A stretch of 64,000 bases of DNA from Paenibacillus albicereus (GCF_012676905.1 NZ_CP051428.1:1381001-1445000), one strand, 5' to 3'. Shown: positions 16,380 to 28,200, numbered from the stretch's first letter. Program-made: numbers and translations. Notes: a model not told the origin generated them from the letters alone.

Positions 16380-17198
16380 ATGGCCAGCCGTCCCCAGGAC
16401 GGATCCTCGCCGCTGCGCAAGCGGATGAGCGAGGAGGGGCTCATGTCCCTGATGGAACATTTGGGCGAGCTGCGCAAGCGCCTGTTCGTCGTGCTGCTCG
16501 TGCTGGTCGCGGGCCTCGTGCTCGGCCTGTTTCTCGCCAAGCCGATGTACGAGTATCTGACGACGACCGAGCAAGCCCGCGAGATCGGAGGATTCCATAC
16601 GTTCTCGCTCTGGGACGGCATCGGCATCTACATGAAGTTCGCCTTCATCATCGCGCTCGTCCCCGTCGTCCCGCTTGCCTTCTATCAGCTGTGGGCCTTC
16701 GTCAAGCCGGCGCTGCGCAAGCATGAGCAGACGGCCGCGCTCCGCTACGTGCCGTTCGCGCTGCTGATGCTGCTGATCGGAATCGGCTTTTCCTACTTCG
16801 TCGTCTTTCCGATGGCGTTCCATTTCACGTCGGAGATCTCCCGCAGCCTCGGGCTGGAGGAGACGTACGGCATCGTGCAGTACCTGACGTTCCTCGTGAA
16901 CATCGTCGTGCCGATCTCGCTGCTGTTCGAGATGCCGGTGCTGTTCATGTTCCTGACGGCCATCCGGATCCTGACGCCGGCCGGACTGCGCAAGATGCGC
17001 CGGGTCGCCTACTTCGGCATGGTCGTCATCGGCGTCGTCGTGACGCCGCCGGATGTCGTCTCCGACCTGCTCGTCGCGATCCCTCTGATCCTCTTGTACG
17101 AGGTAAGCATCCTGATGTGCGCTCGCATCCATCGCAAGCAGCTCCTCAAGGATGCCGAATTCGACAGCCGCTACGAATCGGCGGCGCTGAGCGAATAG
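16380..17198 (+). CDS. tatC: Twin-arginine translocase subunit TatC
   Basis: A 272-residue membrane protein with six predicted helices, the receptor for twin-arginine signal peptides. The N-terminal motif SLMEHLGELRKRLFVVL is diagnostic, as are the FVKPALRKHEQ loop and the later TPPDVVSDLLVAIPLILLYE segment. AGGAGG sits seven bases before the ATG. It lies 125 bases after tatA, beyond a terminator, so its level may depend on read-through or a promoter of its own. Confidence 0.97.
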   Translation: MASRPQDGSSPLRKRMSEEGLMSLMEHLGELRKRLFVVLLVLVAGLVLGLFLAKPMYEYLTTTEQAREIGGFHTFSLWDGIGIYMKFAFIIALVPVVPLAFYQLWAFVKPALRKHEQTAALRYVPFALLMLLIGIGFSYFVVFPMAFHFTSEISRSLGLEETYGIVQYLTFLVNIVVPISLLFEMPVLFMFLTAIRILTPAGLRKMRRVAYFGMVVIGVVVTPPDVVSDLLVAIPLILLYEVSILMCARIHRKQLLKDAEFDSRYESAALSE

Positions 17199-17263
17199 CC
17201 CGCAGGCTCGCCGCAAGCGCCGCGCAAGCAGCTTGATCGGCGCTGCCGAAGCAGTTGGCCTTG

Positions 17264-17301
17264 GCCCCGTCCACCGGACTTCCGGTGGACGGGGCTTTTT
17301 T
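17264..17301 (+). terminator. Terminator after tatC
   Basis: A perfect 15-pair stem with arms GCCCCGTCCACCGGA and its reverse complement is followed by a run of T. Confidence 0.92.
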
Positions 17302-17427
17302 CATGAAACCGACACAAAGGGGGAAGAATAAAGCTTGAGATTGAGGGAGTCAAGCTCCGGTTAAAGGTAAAAAAGGCGCATCAACGGCAAATTCGTGACA
17401 TAGATATGATGAAAATGTGAAAAAAGT

Positions 17428-17457
17428 TTGAACATCGTTTCTCAGCTGTGGTATAGT
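17428..17457 (+). promoter_or_regulatory. Sigma-A promoter of the ydiK-like gene
   Basis: TTGAAC, an 18-base spacer and TATAGT, about 45 bases before the start codon. Confidence 0.65.
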
Positions 17458-17501
17458 GGACTCAAGAAACCACTTACAATCTTGAACGGGATGTGACAAG
17501 C

Positions 17502-17777
17502 ATGGCTAAAATGATGTCCGTGAAGCCGGTGCAGCAAACGAAGAACGCGGTCGATCGCCTCTTCCAATTCATGAACCTGATGGCTTGGACCTGCTTGCTG
17601 ATCGGAGTCGTGACCTCCCTTTGGAACATCACCCACTTTAGCGATACGAACATGACGCTGATGGTCGGCATCGGATTCCTCATCGGCAGCGTGTTCATCT
17701 ATACGTCCGGAGCAGCCCTGCACCTGTTGTCCCATAAGCTCGAGCAGCTGGAGGACCGTGCGGAAGATCGCTCCTGA
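17502..17777 (+). CDS. YdiK-like small membrane protein
   Basis: A 91-residue protein with two membrane segments (about residues 22-42 and 50-70) and a charged C-terminal tail. Function unknown. Its position between tatC and groES equals that of ydiK in B. subtilis, and size and topology agree, so I regard it as that family. It has its own promoter and terminator and is thus a single-gene unit. The ribosome binding site is weak; a GTG three codons upstream is an alternative start. Confidence 0.75.
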   Translation: MAKMMSVKPVQQTKNAVDRLFQFMNLMAWTCLLIGVVTSLWNITHFSDTNMTLMVGIGFLIGSVFIYTSGAALHLLSHKLEQLEDRAEDRS

Positions 17778-17784
17778 TTCCAGC

Positions 17785-17815
17785 AAGAAGCCGCGGCATC
17801 GCGGCTTCTTTTTTT
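17785..17815 (+). terminator. Terminator after the ydiK-like gene
   Basis: AAGAAGCCGCG, loop GCAT, the reverse complement and then a T-run. Confidence 0.92.
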
Positions 17816-17873
17816 ATGCCTTCGCACGGCCGCATGTCCATGTAAAGTTCTCTCGAACAACGAGGCGCCCCTC

Positions 17874-17902
17874 TTGAAATTGTCCGGCAGTTTGAGTATG
17901 AT
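17874..17902 (+). promoter_or_regulatory. Sigma-A promoter of groESL
   Basis: TTGAAA, exactly 17 bases, then TATGAT, just upstream of the CIRCE operator. Confidence 0.85.
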
Positions 17903-17913
17903 AAAAAAGGTTA

Positions 17914-17940
17914 TTAGCACTGACGTCCCTTGAGTGCTAA
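17914..17940 (+). promoter_or_regulatory. CIRCE operator (HrcA binding site)
   Basis: TTAGCACTG, nine bases, GAGTGCTAA. This is the conserved chaperone inverted repeat bound by HrcA; only the innermost pair deviates from the consensus (G for C in the left arm). Located just after the -10 element, it should repress groESL until heat stress. Confidence 0.95.
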
Positions 17941-17979
17941 TAAAAAGAGACAAATTTCGATTAAGGAGGCTATTTTTTC

Positions 17980-18261
17980 ATGATCAGACCTTTGGGTGAA
18001 CGCGTATTGGTTGAACCGATCGCCAAGGAAGAGACGACTGCGAGCGGCATCGTGCTGCCCGACACGGCGAAAGAGAAGCCGCAAGAAGGCAAGATCGTAG
18101 CTGTAGGCAGCGGAGCGCTGAAGGACGGCGTTCGCGTCGAGCTGGAAGTGAAGGTCGGCGACCGCGTTCTTTTCTCCAAGTATGCAGGAACGGAGATCAA
18201 GTACGAAGGCAAAGACTATTTGATTATGAAAGAAAGCGACATCCACGCGATTTTCGGCTAA
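17980..18261 (+). CDS. groES: Co-chaperonin GroES
   Basis: A 93-residue protein that caps the GroEL ring. It starts [13 protein letters not shown], contains the mobile loop ([17 protein letters not shown] segment, here [18 protein letters not shown]) and ends with [16 protein letters not shown]. Length is normal and an AAGGAGG site precedes the ATG. It is the first gene of the CIRCE-controlled operon with groEL 80 bases downstream. Confidence 0.99.
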   Translation: MIRPLGERVLVEPIAKEETTASGIVLPDTAKEKPQEGKIVAVGSGALKDGVRVELEVKVGDRVLFSKYAGTEIKYEGKDYLIMKESDIHAIFG

Positions 18262-18335
18262 GCTGCAGCAGCCAGCCGGCGCTATAGAGGCTTTCATACT
18301 TAGGGCATGGCCCAAATCATGAACTCGGGAGGTAA

Positions 18336-19970
<1,635 letters not shown>

Positions 19971-20004
19971 GAATCAGGCCCACAAGCCTGATGGAGTAAC
20001 GAAG

Positions 20005-20034
20005 AAACGGGACCTTTCGGGGTCCCGTTTTTCC
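20005..20034 (+). terminator. Terminator after groEL
   Basis: AAACGGGACC, a six-base loop, GGTCCCGTTT and further T. Confidence 0.85.
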
Positions 20035-20113
20035 TTTGAGGGGAGGCCGGTTGATTCCGGCCTCCTCTTCCTTTACCATGGGCATATCGCAAAAGAAAGA
20101 GGAGGGGCTGACC

Positions 20114-21043
20114 ATGCCGCCTAGAATCGTCCGCTCCGTCACGGAGCTGATCGGGGATACGCCGGCCGTACGCTTGAACCGTCTGGCCGGCCCAGAGATG
20201 GCCGAAGTGTACGTGAAGCTGGAGAGCTTTAATCCGAGCGGGAGCGTAAAGGACCGCGCCGCCGCCAATCTGATCCTGGAGGCCGAGAAGTCCGGACGGC
20301 TGCTGCCCGGCGGCACGATCATCGAGCCGACGAGCGGCAACACCGGCATCGGACTCGCGATGAACGCGGCGGCGCGCGGCTATCGCGCGATTCTCGTCAT
20401 GCCGGACAACGCGACCAAGGAGCGGATCGGCATCCTGCGCGCTTACGGCGCCGAGGTCGTGCTCACGCCTGCCGCCGAACGGATGCCGGGCACGATCCGC
20501 AAGGCGGAGGAGCTGGCCGCCGGCATCCCGGGCAGCTTCATCCCGCAGCAATTCGAAAACCCCGCCAACCCAGACGCGCACCGGACGACGACAGCGGCCG
20601 AAATCTGGGAGCAGATGGACGGCCGGCTGGACGCCTTCGTGGCGACGGCCGGCACCGGAGGCACGATTACCGGCACCGGCGAGGAGCTGAAGCGCCGGCT
20701 GCCCGGGCTCCGCATCGTCGTCGTCGAGCCCGCAGGCTCTCCGGTGCTGTCGGGCGGCCAGCCGGGACCGCATAAGCTCGTCGGCACGAGCCCCGGCTTC
20801 GTGCCGGCCATCCTCAACACGGCCGTTTATGACGAGATCGTGCAGGCGCAGGACGAGCAGGCGCTGGAGACTTGCCGGCGGCTGGCGCGCGAGGAGGGAC
20901 TGCTGGTCGGCCCGTCCGGCGGCGCGGCCGTCTGGGCGGCGCTGCGGGAAGCGGCCCGGCTCGGACCCGGGAAGCGGGTGCTCTGCATGGCTCCCGACAG
21001 CGGCGAGCGTTACTTGAGCATGGGCGTATTCGACGCTCCGTGA
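20114..21043 (+). CDS. Cysteine synthase (O-acetylserine sulfhydrylase) family
   Basis: A 309-residue pyridoxal phosphate enzyme that makes cysteine from O-acetylserine and sulfide. The cofactor lysine is in NPSGSVKDRAA, the substrate loop is EPTSGNTGIGLA, and the phosphate-binding loop is GTGGTITGTGEEL. The ATG at 20114 lies behind GAGGAGGGG; the frame extends upstream without a better start. It could be cysK or a paralogue of the cystathionine beta-synthase branch; no dedicated partner gene is next to it. It is a single-gene unit between groEL and the convergent glgC. Confidence 0.92.
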   Translation: MPPRIVRSVTELIGDTPAVRLNRLAGPEMAEVYVKLESFNPSGSVKDRAAANLILEAEKSGRLLPGGTIIEPTSGNTGIGLAMNAAARGYRAILVMPDNATKERIGILRAYGAEVVLTPAAERMPGTIRKAEELAAGIPGSFIPQQFENPANPDAHRTTTAAEIWEQMDGRLDAFVATAGTGGTITGTGEELKRRLPGLRIVVVEPAGSPVLSGGQPGPHKLVGTSPGFVPAILNTAVYDEIVQAQDEQALETCRRLAREEGLLVGPSGGAAVWAALREAARLGPGKRVLCMAPDSGERYLSMGVFDAP

Positions 21044-21109
21044 TCGCAGTGGCAGCACCGGCCGCGAGCCGAGACGCAATCGGCTCTAGGCGCTGTCGGA
21101 TAAAACGCA

Positions 21110-21148
21110 AACGGGACGAAGCGGAGCAAGGCTCCGTTTCGTCCCGTT
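21110..21148. terminator. Long hairpin between convergent cysteine synthase and glgC genes
   Basis: AACGGGACGAA and TTCGTCCCGTT form the outer stem and CGGAG/CTCCG the inner stem, with a single wobble pair between them. On the minus strand it is followed by a T-rich tract, so it suits glgC best; it probably serves both genes. Confidence 0.7.
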
Positions 21149-21266
21149 GGTGCATATATGGGCATTGCGTGAATCGAAAAGAGGTGCCGTCCCCGCAGCG
21201 GCTCCCGGCTCGGACAGGCTCCCGATGGCCGCTCCTGCCGGTACCCTCAGCCCGAACCCGCTTCTC

Positions 21267-22439
21267 TTACGAGCCGGTACGGACCTCGTCCAACGCCATG
21301 GCAGGACGCAGGCGGCGAAGCGGGGAGCGGCTGTAGCGGAACTCGCCGGCTCCGAGCACCGTGAGCGACTCGCCCGTGCCCTCGATCGTCGAGCCGTCGG
21401 CCACATAAGCGCCCTCGCCGACGATCGCACGGTGCACGTGCACGCCGCGGCCGATTCGGGCTCCCGGCATGATGATGCTGTCGGTGATCGTGCTGCCTTC
21501 GCCGATCTGGACGCTGTGGAACAGGATCGAGCCTTCCACCGAGCCTTGGATCCGGCAGCCGCGCTGCACGATCGAGTTGGACACTTCGCCGCGCCCTTCG
21601 ACATAGACGGCAGGGCTCAGGTCCAGGGACGGCGTGTACATCGGCCATTCCGGACGGTTCAGGTCGATGACGCCGTTCAGCAGGTCCATATGGGCCTCCC
21701 ACAGGCTGTCCGGCGTGCCGACATCTTTCCAATAGCCTTGGAAAGGAAACGCGACGACGTTGCTGCCCTCGGAGAGCAGCTGCGGTATGATGTCCTTGCC
21801 GAAGTCGTGCGAGGAGCGGGTGGAATCGGCATCTTTCAGCAGCGCTTCCTTCAGATCGGCCCAGCGGAAGATGTAGACGCCCATGGAAGCGAGGTTGCTT
21901 TTGGGCTCGGCCGGCTTCTCCGCGAACTCGGTCACCTGCTGGCGCTCGTTCGTATTCATGATGCCGAAGCGGGAAGCCTCGCTCCACGGCACTTCCTTGA
22001 CCGCGATCGTCGCAGCCGCGCCGCGCTGCTTGTGGAACGTCAGCATTTCCGTGTAGTCCATCTGGTAGATATGGTCGCCGGAGACGATCAGCACATGCTC
22101 CGGATTTTCCTGTTCGATGAAGTCGAGATGTTGATAGATGGCGTCTGCCGTCCCGACATACCCCTTCTTTTCATCGGAGGAGCAGAGCAGGTCGATGCGG
22201 GCGTTGTCCCAAGCCTGGCCGTCCGCGATGTGCTGCGTGATCGATTGCTTCATATATTGGCAGAGCACGCCGATCCGGTTGATGCCGGAATTGACGCAGT
22301 TGCTCAGCGGGAAGTCGATGATGCGGTAGCGGCCTCCGAAATGAACCGCAGGCTTGGCAAGGCGGTTCGTCAGAGGGGCGAGGCGTTTTCCTTCGCCTCC
22401 GGCAAGAAGCATAGCTAGGCAAGTGTTGGATTGAATCAT
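21267..22439 (-). CDS. glgC: Glucose-1-phosphate adenylyltransferase GlgC
   Basis: A 390-residue nucleotidyltransferase making ADP-glucose for glycogen. The N-terminal [14 protein letters not shown] is the nucleotide-binding loop, followed by [33 protein letters not shown] and [11 protein letters not shown] match the active site, and the C-terminus is a left-handed beta helix of hexapeptide repeats ([19 protein letters not shown]). Unlike typical Bacillus glycogen operons, no glgB, glgD, glgA or glgP is adjacent here. Its ATG follows a GGAGGGTACC-type site. Confidence 0.95.
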   Translation of the reverse strand: MIQSNTCLAMLLAGGEGKRLAPLTNRLAKPAVHFGGRYRIIDFPLSNCVNSGINRIGVLCQYMKQSITQHIADGQAWDNARIDLLCSSDEKKGYVGTADAIYQHLDFIEQENPEHVLIVSGDHIYQMDYTEMLTFHKQRGAAATIAVKEVPWSEASRFGIMNTNERQQVTEFAEKPAEPKSNLASMGVYIFRWADLKEALLKDADSTRSSHDFGKDIIPQLLSEGSNVVAFPFQGYWKDVGTPDSLWEAHMDLLNGVIDLNRPEWPMYTPSLDLSPAVYVEGRGEVSNSIVQRGCRIQGSVEGSILFHSVQIGEGSTITDSIIMPGARIGRGVHVHRAIVGEGAYVADGSTIEGTGESLTVLGAGEFRYSRSPLRRLRPAMALDEVRTGS

Positions 22440-22706
22440 CAGGTGGTACCCTCCATTTTTTCGCTCGGAATATCGTGTCTAGGTAATAACTAAACGACAT
22501 GGAACACTTTGAAACCGAGATGAAAACAAGCGAGCCTTGCGGTCAGGCGATCAAGGGCCGGCTCTGGGAGCAGATGGAACCATGTGGAAAGGGCCCGAAT
22601 GTTTCATGGGCCGCAAAGCCAGGGTAGAGATAGCCTAGGCTGAGGACAGGCCGCCCGCTGGCGGCTTCCCGATAAGACCGACTACATCCAACTGGAGGGA
22701 TTTTCC
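22440..22706. other. Divergent intergenic region with possible structured leader
   Basis: It lies between glgC (minus) and the YflT-like gene (plus). On the plus strand a G/C-rich segment holds CGCAAAGCCA at about 22612-22621 and a GCCGCC/GGCGGC hairpin at 22650-22665. CGCAAAGCC is also a conserved string of the c-di-GMP-I (GEMM) aptamer, but the GGGCAAACC partner string is absent, so I do not call a riboswitch. Confidence 0.25.
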
Positions 22707-23033
22707 ATGAAACCAAGCATTCAAGTCGTCGAGAACGGCACGGACGCGATGTCGGCCGTACGTGAGCTGAACCGTCGCGGTTACGGACGGGACGAGATTT
22801 ATGTTCTGGCCCACGACAAGGACCAGACGGATCGGCTGGTCGAAAATTCCGATGCGAACAAGATCGGCATGTCCGAGGAAGGCGTCTTCGACTCCATGGC
22901 CAACATGTTCCGCTCCCGCGGAGACGAGCTTCGCTCGAAGCTGGAGTCCGTCGGCTTGACGGACCTCGAAGCGGAGCGGTACGAGGAAGTGCTCGACCAG
23001 GGCAAAATCCTCGTCATCGCCAAAACCCACTGA
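22707..23033 (+). CDS. YflT-like general stress protein (GSP17M family)
   Basis: A 108-residue soluble protein. The segment VENGTDAMSAVRELNRRGY and YVLAHDKDQTDRLVENSDA followed by IGMSEEGVFDSMANMF match the YflT / general stress protein 17M family, members of which are stress-induced in Bacillus; the biochemical role is unknown. The second half is acidic and helical. GGAGGG lies eight bases before the ATG. It has its own terminator, so it is a single-gene unit. Confidence 0.8.
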   Translation: MKPSIQVVENGTDAMSAVRELNRRGYGRDEIYVLAHDKDQTDRLVENSDANKIGMSEEGVFDSMANMFRSRGDELRSKLESVGLTDLEAERYEEVLDQGKILVIAKTH

Positions 23034-23048
23034 ATGATCGAAATCTCG

Positions 23049-23082
23049 GCCCCGGAGAGCGCAGCTCTTTCCGGGGCTTTTC
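23049..23082 (+). terminator. Terminator after the YflT-like gene
   Basis: GCCCCGG pairs with CCGGGGC around an inner GAGC/GCTC stem and is followed by TTTT. Confidence 0.75.
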
Positions 23083-23316
23083 CATCCCCGCTTTCGCTTA
23101 TCTTCCTCCCTTCTTCCGCTTCTTTAAGAGGATTAATTATTCCGATCTCGCAGATCGGTTATCCTAAATGTAAAGATTCCCTATCGATAGATATATTCCC
23201 TTTATCTGACATGAACATTTTTCCCTTCGCCGTTCGCCCGGCGTATGGATGGCTTCTCCGGCTTTCCGCAGGTATACTGATGAGATGGAAACAGCGGAAT
23301 CGGGAGGTTGATAGAT

Positions 23317-24303
23317 ATGGATCACATGCCCGCAAGCGCCCCGTCGATACCGGTCGTCCTGCTGGGGGGCTTTTTGGGAAGCGGCAAGACGACGCTGCTC
23401 GCCCGCTTGGCCGAGCGGTACCGACAGCAGGGCAAGCTGGCTGCCGTCATCCTGAACGAGCTGGGGGACGTCTCGTTCGGCGAGCTGCCGGAGGCCGACA
23501 TGCCGGTGACGGAGCTGCTGAGCGGCTGCATCTGCTGCTCGATGAAGGCGGACCTGGCCGCGGAGCTGCTGCAGCTGGCCGACCGCAAGCCGGATGTCAT
23601 CCTGGTCGAAGCGACCGGAGCGGCCAATCCGCTGGAGCTGGTCGAGAACGTCATGGAAGCCTCGTTCTACCGCCCGCTTCATCTGGGAGCCGCCATCACC
23701 GTCGTCGACGGTCCGGCATTATTGAAGCTTCGCAAAGGAAGCCGGAAGACGTTCAAGCTGCTGACGGACGGCATTCGCTGCGCGACGCATCTGGTGCTCA
23801 ACAAGGCCGACGGGCTGCACCCGGAGGAGCGGGTCGAGCTGGAGCAGCTGCTGCGGGAGCTGAACGGCGGCGCCAAGCTGGCGGTGGCGGTGCGGGCCGC
23901 CGTGCCGGACGGCTGGCTGGACGGCCTGGACCGGAGCGGCAGGGCGATATCCGGGGAGGAGCTCCGCAAGCTCCAGCAAGCCCCCGCCGAACCGTTCGGC
24001 GACGCCGGACCTGGCTCCGCGCCGCTCGAGCCGCATGAGCACCTGCTGGCGGTCACCTTTCGTCCGGACCGGCCGTTCGACAGCCGCGCGTTCGAGCGGC
24101 TGCTTCGCCGGCTGCCGGAGACGGTCTACCGGGCCAAGGGCATCGTCACCTTCACCGATATCCCGAGCCGGTATCTGGTGCAGGTCGCGTTCCGCGAAGC
24201 CGACTTCACGCCGACGCTCTCCACCGCTCCGGATGCGATGGTTTTCATCGGGGAGCATTTCTCGCGCGAGGAGCTTCTTCGGGAGCTGGCGGGGCTGGAA
24301 TAG
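23317..24303 (+). CDS. COG0523 family metal-handling GTPase (CobW/ZNG1-like)
   Basis: A 328-residue P-loop GTPase. Walker A is GGFLGSGKTTLL near residue 18. The metal-binding CxCC motif GCICCSM lies near residue 65. The nucleotide specificity motif is LNKADG, and the CobW C-terminal domain starts near residue 235. Members deliver zinc, cobalt or other metals to client proteins. I see no Zur box or client gene nearby, so the metal is open. The ATG at 23317 has GGGAGG nine bases upstream; a TTG at 23308 has no spacing from that site and is rejected. Confidence 0.9.
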   Translation: MDHMPASAPSIPVVLLGGFLGSGKTTLLARLAERYRQQGKLAAVILNELGDVSFGELPEADMPVTELLSGCICCSMKADLAAELLQLADRKPDVILVEATGAANPLELVENVMEASFYRPLHLGAAITVVDGPALLKLRKGSRKTFKLLTDGIRCATHLVLNKADGLHPEERVELEQLLRELNGGAKLAVAVRAAVPDGWLDGLDRSGRAISGEELRKLQQAPAEPFGDAGPGSAPLEPHEHLLAVTFRPDRPFDSRAFERLLRRLPETVYRAKGIVTFTDIPSRYLVQVAFREADFTPTLSTAPDAMVFIGEHFSREELLRELAGLE

Positions 24304-24317
24304 CGGCAGCCGACTTT

Positions 24318-24339
24318 GGCGCCGATCCGGCGCCTTTTT
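24318..24339 (+). terminator. Terminator after the COG0523 gene
   Basis: GGCGCC, loop GATCC, GGCGCC and five T. Confidence 0.8.
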
Positions 24340-24419
24340 CTGTTTCACGCTTCGAATCTCGTGGTAAATGAAGGAATCAAGCCTTACAGACGATGGCTTC
24401 ACGACGAGGAGGAAGGCGC

Positions 24420-25019
24420 ATGAAACGGATTGTCGCCCTAGTTGCCGCTGCTTGCCTGCTGATGACAGGAGTTACGATCGGCGTGCTCATGCGTCCGGCT
24501 TATGCGCCTGCCCCCATGGCCGCGGCCGGACCGTCGGTCCCGGATGAGCTCGCGGCCGCCCTCGTCTCTCCGGCCTACTCGGCCTACCTGGATCTCGAGG
24601 CTTCCGAGCCTGCGGAGCCGGCCGAGACGGAGATGGACTTCAGCGAAGTGAACGGGGTGGGCCTCTATGACGCCAAAGAGCAGGTCGTGACCGAGATCGG
24701 CATCCCGCAGTCGGCGCAGCGCGACGAGCTGCTGCCCGAACAGACGGCATGGAGCTATCCCGGCATGGAAGTCGGCTTCAGCGGCGGCAGCGTGGAGTAT
24801 GTAAGCGTGCCGGTCGGAGCCGACCCGATCCAACTCGAGAGCGGCAGCTTGCCGGTGTCGGTGGAGGGATGGGAGAAAGTGTTCGGAGAGCCGATGTTCA
24901 CGGCGGACGACGGCGTCGGCTATGTCGACGAGCGCGGCTTCGCGGCCAAGCTGTTCCTTGATTCCCGCAGCGGAGAGCTCGTTTCCATCGATTTCTTCTG
25001 GTCCTCGTCCACGGAGTGA
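24420..25019 (+). CDS. Secreted or membrane-anchored protein of unknown function
   Basis: A 199-residue protein with a cleavable-looking signal or anchor (KRIVALVAAACLLMTGVTIG, residues 2-21). The mature part is acidic and seems to contain two weakly related repeats, each with a xxGxP turn followed by an aromatic beta strand (VVTEIGIPQSAQ and EKVFGEPMFTADD), a pattern seen in small lipoproteins that recognise outer surfaces. I do not recognise the family. GAGGAGGAAGG is a very strong ribosome binding site before the ATG. Its own unit: a terminator precedes it and 260 bases follow before the next gene. Confidence 0.75.
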   Translation: MKRIVALVAAACLLMTGVTIGVLMRPAYAPAPMAAAGPSVPDELAAALVSPAYSAYLDLEASEPAEPAETEMDFSEVNGVGLYDAKEQVVTEIGIPQSAQRDELLPEQTAWSYPGMEVGFSGGSVEYVSVPVGADPIQLESGSLPVSVEGWEKVFGEPMFTADDGVGYVDERGFAAKLFLDSRSGELVSIDFFWSSSTE

Positions 25020-25281
25020 AATAAATGTCGATTCTTCTGTTTCAAGCTCGGCTCGAGAGGGTAAGTCAATTTCATAGCTGAATTTCGAAGAATACGGTCG
25101 CTGCCTCTGGAGGTTGCGGCCGCTTCGTGCGTACTTGGATGAGATGCCATCATTTTGTTGCAGATTCGGGGTGACGATCGTTTTCCCGCTCCTGTAAAAT
25201 AGATGTTGAGAAATAGAGTGAGAGAGAATAGAAGTAAGCTATCTTCATCCAGAAAGATAGTCATCCTATAGAGGGGAATCG

Positions 25282-28200
25282 GTGAGCACCTACATGAAAA
25301 TCCGGACGAAAGTTCAAATCGGCTTCTCCCTGCTGTTGGCGATCATCATCATCCTCAGCGTCGCAGGCGTACGGAACCTGTACAACATGAGCGAGCAGCT
25401 CAACGAAATTTACGACGACCGCTATACGAAGGTCTACATCGCGACGGACATGCGGGGCAATACCAATAACGTGGCCAAATACATGGTCAACGTGCTGACC
25501 GTCCCGACGGCGGAGACGGTCGAGAAAAACCGCGCGAACATCGAGACGACGCGCAAGAACGTGCTGGAGGGCATCGAGCGGCTTCGGCTGCTTTCCGTAA
25601 GCGAATCCGAGCTGAGCATGATGGAGGAGATTTCGAGCTCGGCGGCCGACTTCTTCGGCTATGTCGATCAGGCTCTATCGCTCGTGAGCTCGGGCAAGGG
25701 CGCGGATGCCGTCGCGCTGCGCGAAGCGCAAGGATTGTCGTTCCAGGAATCGCTGGTCGCCGATACCGACAAGCTGTCGAGCTATCACCGCAACGCCTTG
25801 ACGCAGCTCGTCGAGCAGACGCGAGCGGACAACGAGGCGACGACGAACATCATGGTCGCCTTGACGGTGGCGGGCGTGCTGGCAGGTGCGTTCATCATGG
25901 CTTGGAATACGAAGTCGCTCGGCCGCGGCTTCCGCGGCCTGTCGCTGATGATCGCAGGCTTCGCCGAAGGAGGCTCGACGGCGGAATCCCGCCGGTTGGC
26001 GCAGAAGCAGGAGGGCGAGTTCAAGGAAGTGACGGATGCCTTCATCGCCCTTGCCGACGACCTGGATGAAAAGACCGAGGCGGAGAGAATCTACAACCAG
26101 AACATGCAGGAGCAGACCTGGCTCAAGACGAACCTCGCCAACGTCACCGTCGAAGCTCAGGGCATCACCGATCTGGACCGCCTGTCGAGCAAGCTGGCGG
26201 AGCTGATCGCGCCGCTCACAGGCGCGACGTACGCGGCGTTCTACGTGCGCGACCACATGGGCGAAGGCCAGACGCTGACGCTGCGCGGCAGCTACGCCGG
26301 CATGGAGGGCGGGCGCATGCGCTCCGTCGTCCGCCTGAACGAAGGCTTGACCGGCCAGGCAGCGGCCGATGGCCGCGCCGTGCATTTGACCGAGGTGCCG
26401 AACGACTACCTCAAGGTGTCCTCGGCTATCGGCGAGTCGGCCGTTCGGGAACTGCATATTCTGCCGCTTCACTATCAGAACAAGGTCATCGGCGTTCTCG
26501 AGCTCGGGACGCTCCAAGCCTTCACTCCGATCCATCTGGACCTGCTGCAGCAGGTCGGCGAGTCGGCCGGCATGGTGCTTCACAACCTGTTCGGCCGTAT
26601 CCGCATCGAGGAGCTGCTGCGCGAGTCGCAGACGATGAGCGAGGAGCTGCAGTCGCAGTCCGAGGAGCTCATCAGCCAGCAGGAAGAGCTGCGCAGCTCC
26701 AACGAGCGCCTCGAGGACCAGACGAGGGCGCTCAAGTCTTCGGAGGAGAAGCTGCAGTCGCAGCAGGAAGAGCTGGAGCAGACGAACGAGGAGCTGCTCC
26801 AGAAGACGCATATGCTGGAGCTTCAGATGAAGGAGACGCAGAAGCGCAGCCAGCAGATCGAGCAGACGCGCGACGCGCTCGAAAAGCAGACCATCCAGCT
26901 GGGCCTCGCCTCCAAGTACAAGTCGGAGTTCCTCGCCAACATGTCGCATGAGCTCCGGACTCCGCTCAACAGCTTGCTTATCCTGTCGCAGATGCTGTCG
27001 GACAACAAGGAGGGCAACCTGACGAAGAAGCAGGTGGAGTTCGCGACGACGATCCATGGATCGGGCTCCGATCTGCTCAAGCTGATCGACGAAATTCTGG
27101 ACCTGTCCAAGATCGGCGCAGGCAAGATGGATGTCGTCATCGAGCATGTTCCGATCCGCGACCTGGAGCAGTATGCGCTGCGCAGCTTCCAGCCGCTGAG
27201 CGCGCAAAAGGATCTCGAGTTCGGGACGAAGATCGACGAGGACGTGCCGACCGAGCTGTTCACCGACAGCCATCGCGTCAAGCAGATCCTCCGCAACCTG
27301 CTTTCCAACGCGTTCAAGTTCACGAGCCAGGGCTCGGTCAGCCTGCACGTGCGCAAGGCCGCCGAGGCGGAGGTTCCAGAGCAGGCCGAGGGCGAATGGA
27401 TTTCCTTCGAGGTCCGCGATACGGGCATCGGCATTCCGGAGGAGAAGCAGGCGATCATCTTCGAGGCGTTCCAGCAGGTCGACGGCACGACGAGCCGCAA
27501 GTACGGCGGCACAGGCCTAGGCCTTGCGATCAGCCGCGATCTCGCCAAGCTGCTCGGCGGCGAAGTGAGGCTGACCAGCAAGCCGGGCGAAGGCAGCTCC
27601 TTCGTCCTGACGTTGCCCGAGTTCCACATCGCCAAAGGCCAGGCGGAGCCGAGCGAGCTCGTCTCGGGAGCAGGCTTCGGAAGCATGAACGAAGCGGCAG
27701 CCGCGCTGGCGCCGGCAAAGCCGGCCTTCGCGCCTGCTCCTCGCAGGCAGGCTGACGAGCCGGTCCGGGTGCCGCAGGAGGTCGAGGACGATCTGATGAA
27801 CCTGGAAGAAGGCGACAAGGTCGTGCTCATCGTCGAGGATGACGTCGCCTTCGCCAAGGTGCTCGTCGACATCGCCCGCTCGCGCGGCTTCAAGGCGATC
27901 GTCGCCGGGCAGGGAGACAAGGGCCTGTCCCTGGCGAGGACGTATGTGCCGGACGCGATCCTGCTCGATATCCAGATGCCGGTCATGGACGGCTGGTCCG
28001 TCCTCCATCATCTCAAGAACGATGCCGATACCCGTCATATCCCGGTGCATCTGATCTCCGTCATCGACGAGGTCCAGCAGGGCCTGTCGCTCGGCGCGAT
28101 CGCCTATCTCAAAAAGCCGGTCAGCAAGGAGCATCTCGACAACCTGTTCACGCAGATCGGACTGTTCCTGGAGAGGAACCTCAAACGGCTGCTCATCGTC

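Noticed and set aside
22601..22670. c-di-GMP-I (GEMM) riboswitch
   Set aside because: Only one conserved string is present; the GGGCAAACC segment and GAAA tetraloop at the proper places are missing. Kept only as a low-interest structured region.
23083..23316. Zur or cre site before the COG0523 gene
   Set aside because: The AT-rich stretch holds no match to the Zur consensus with inverted TCGTAAT arms, nor to the cre consensus.
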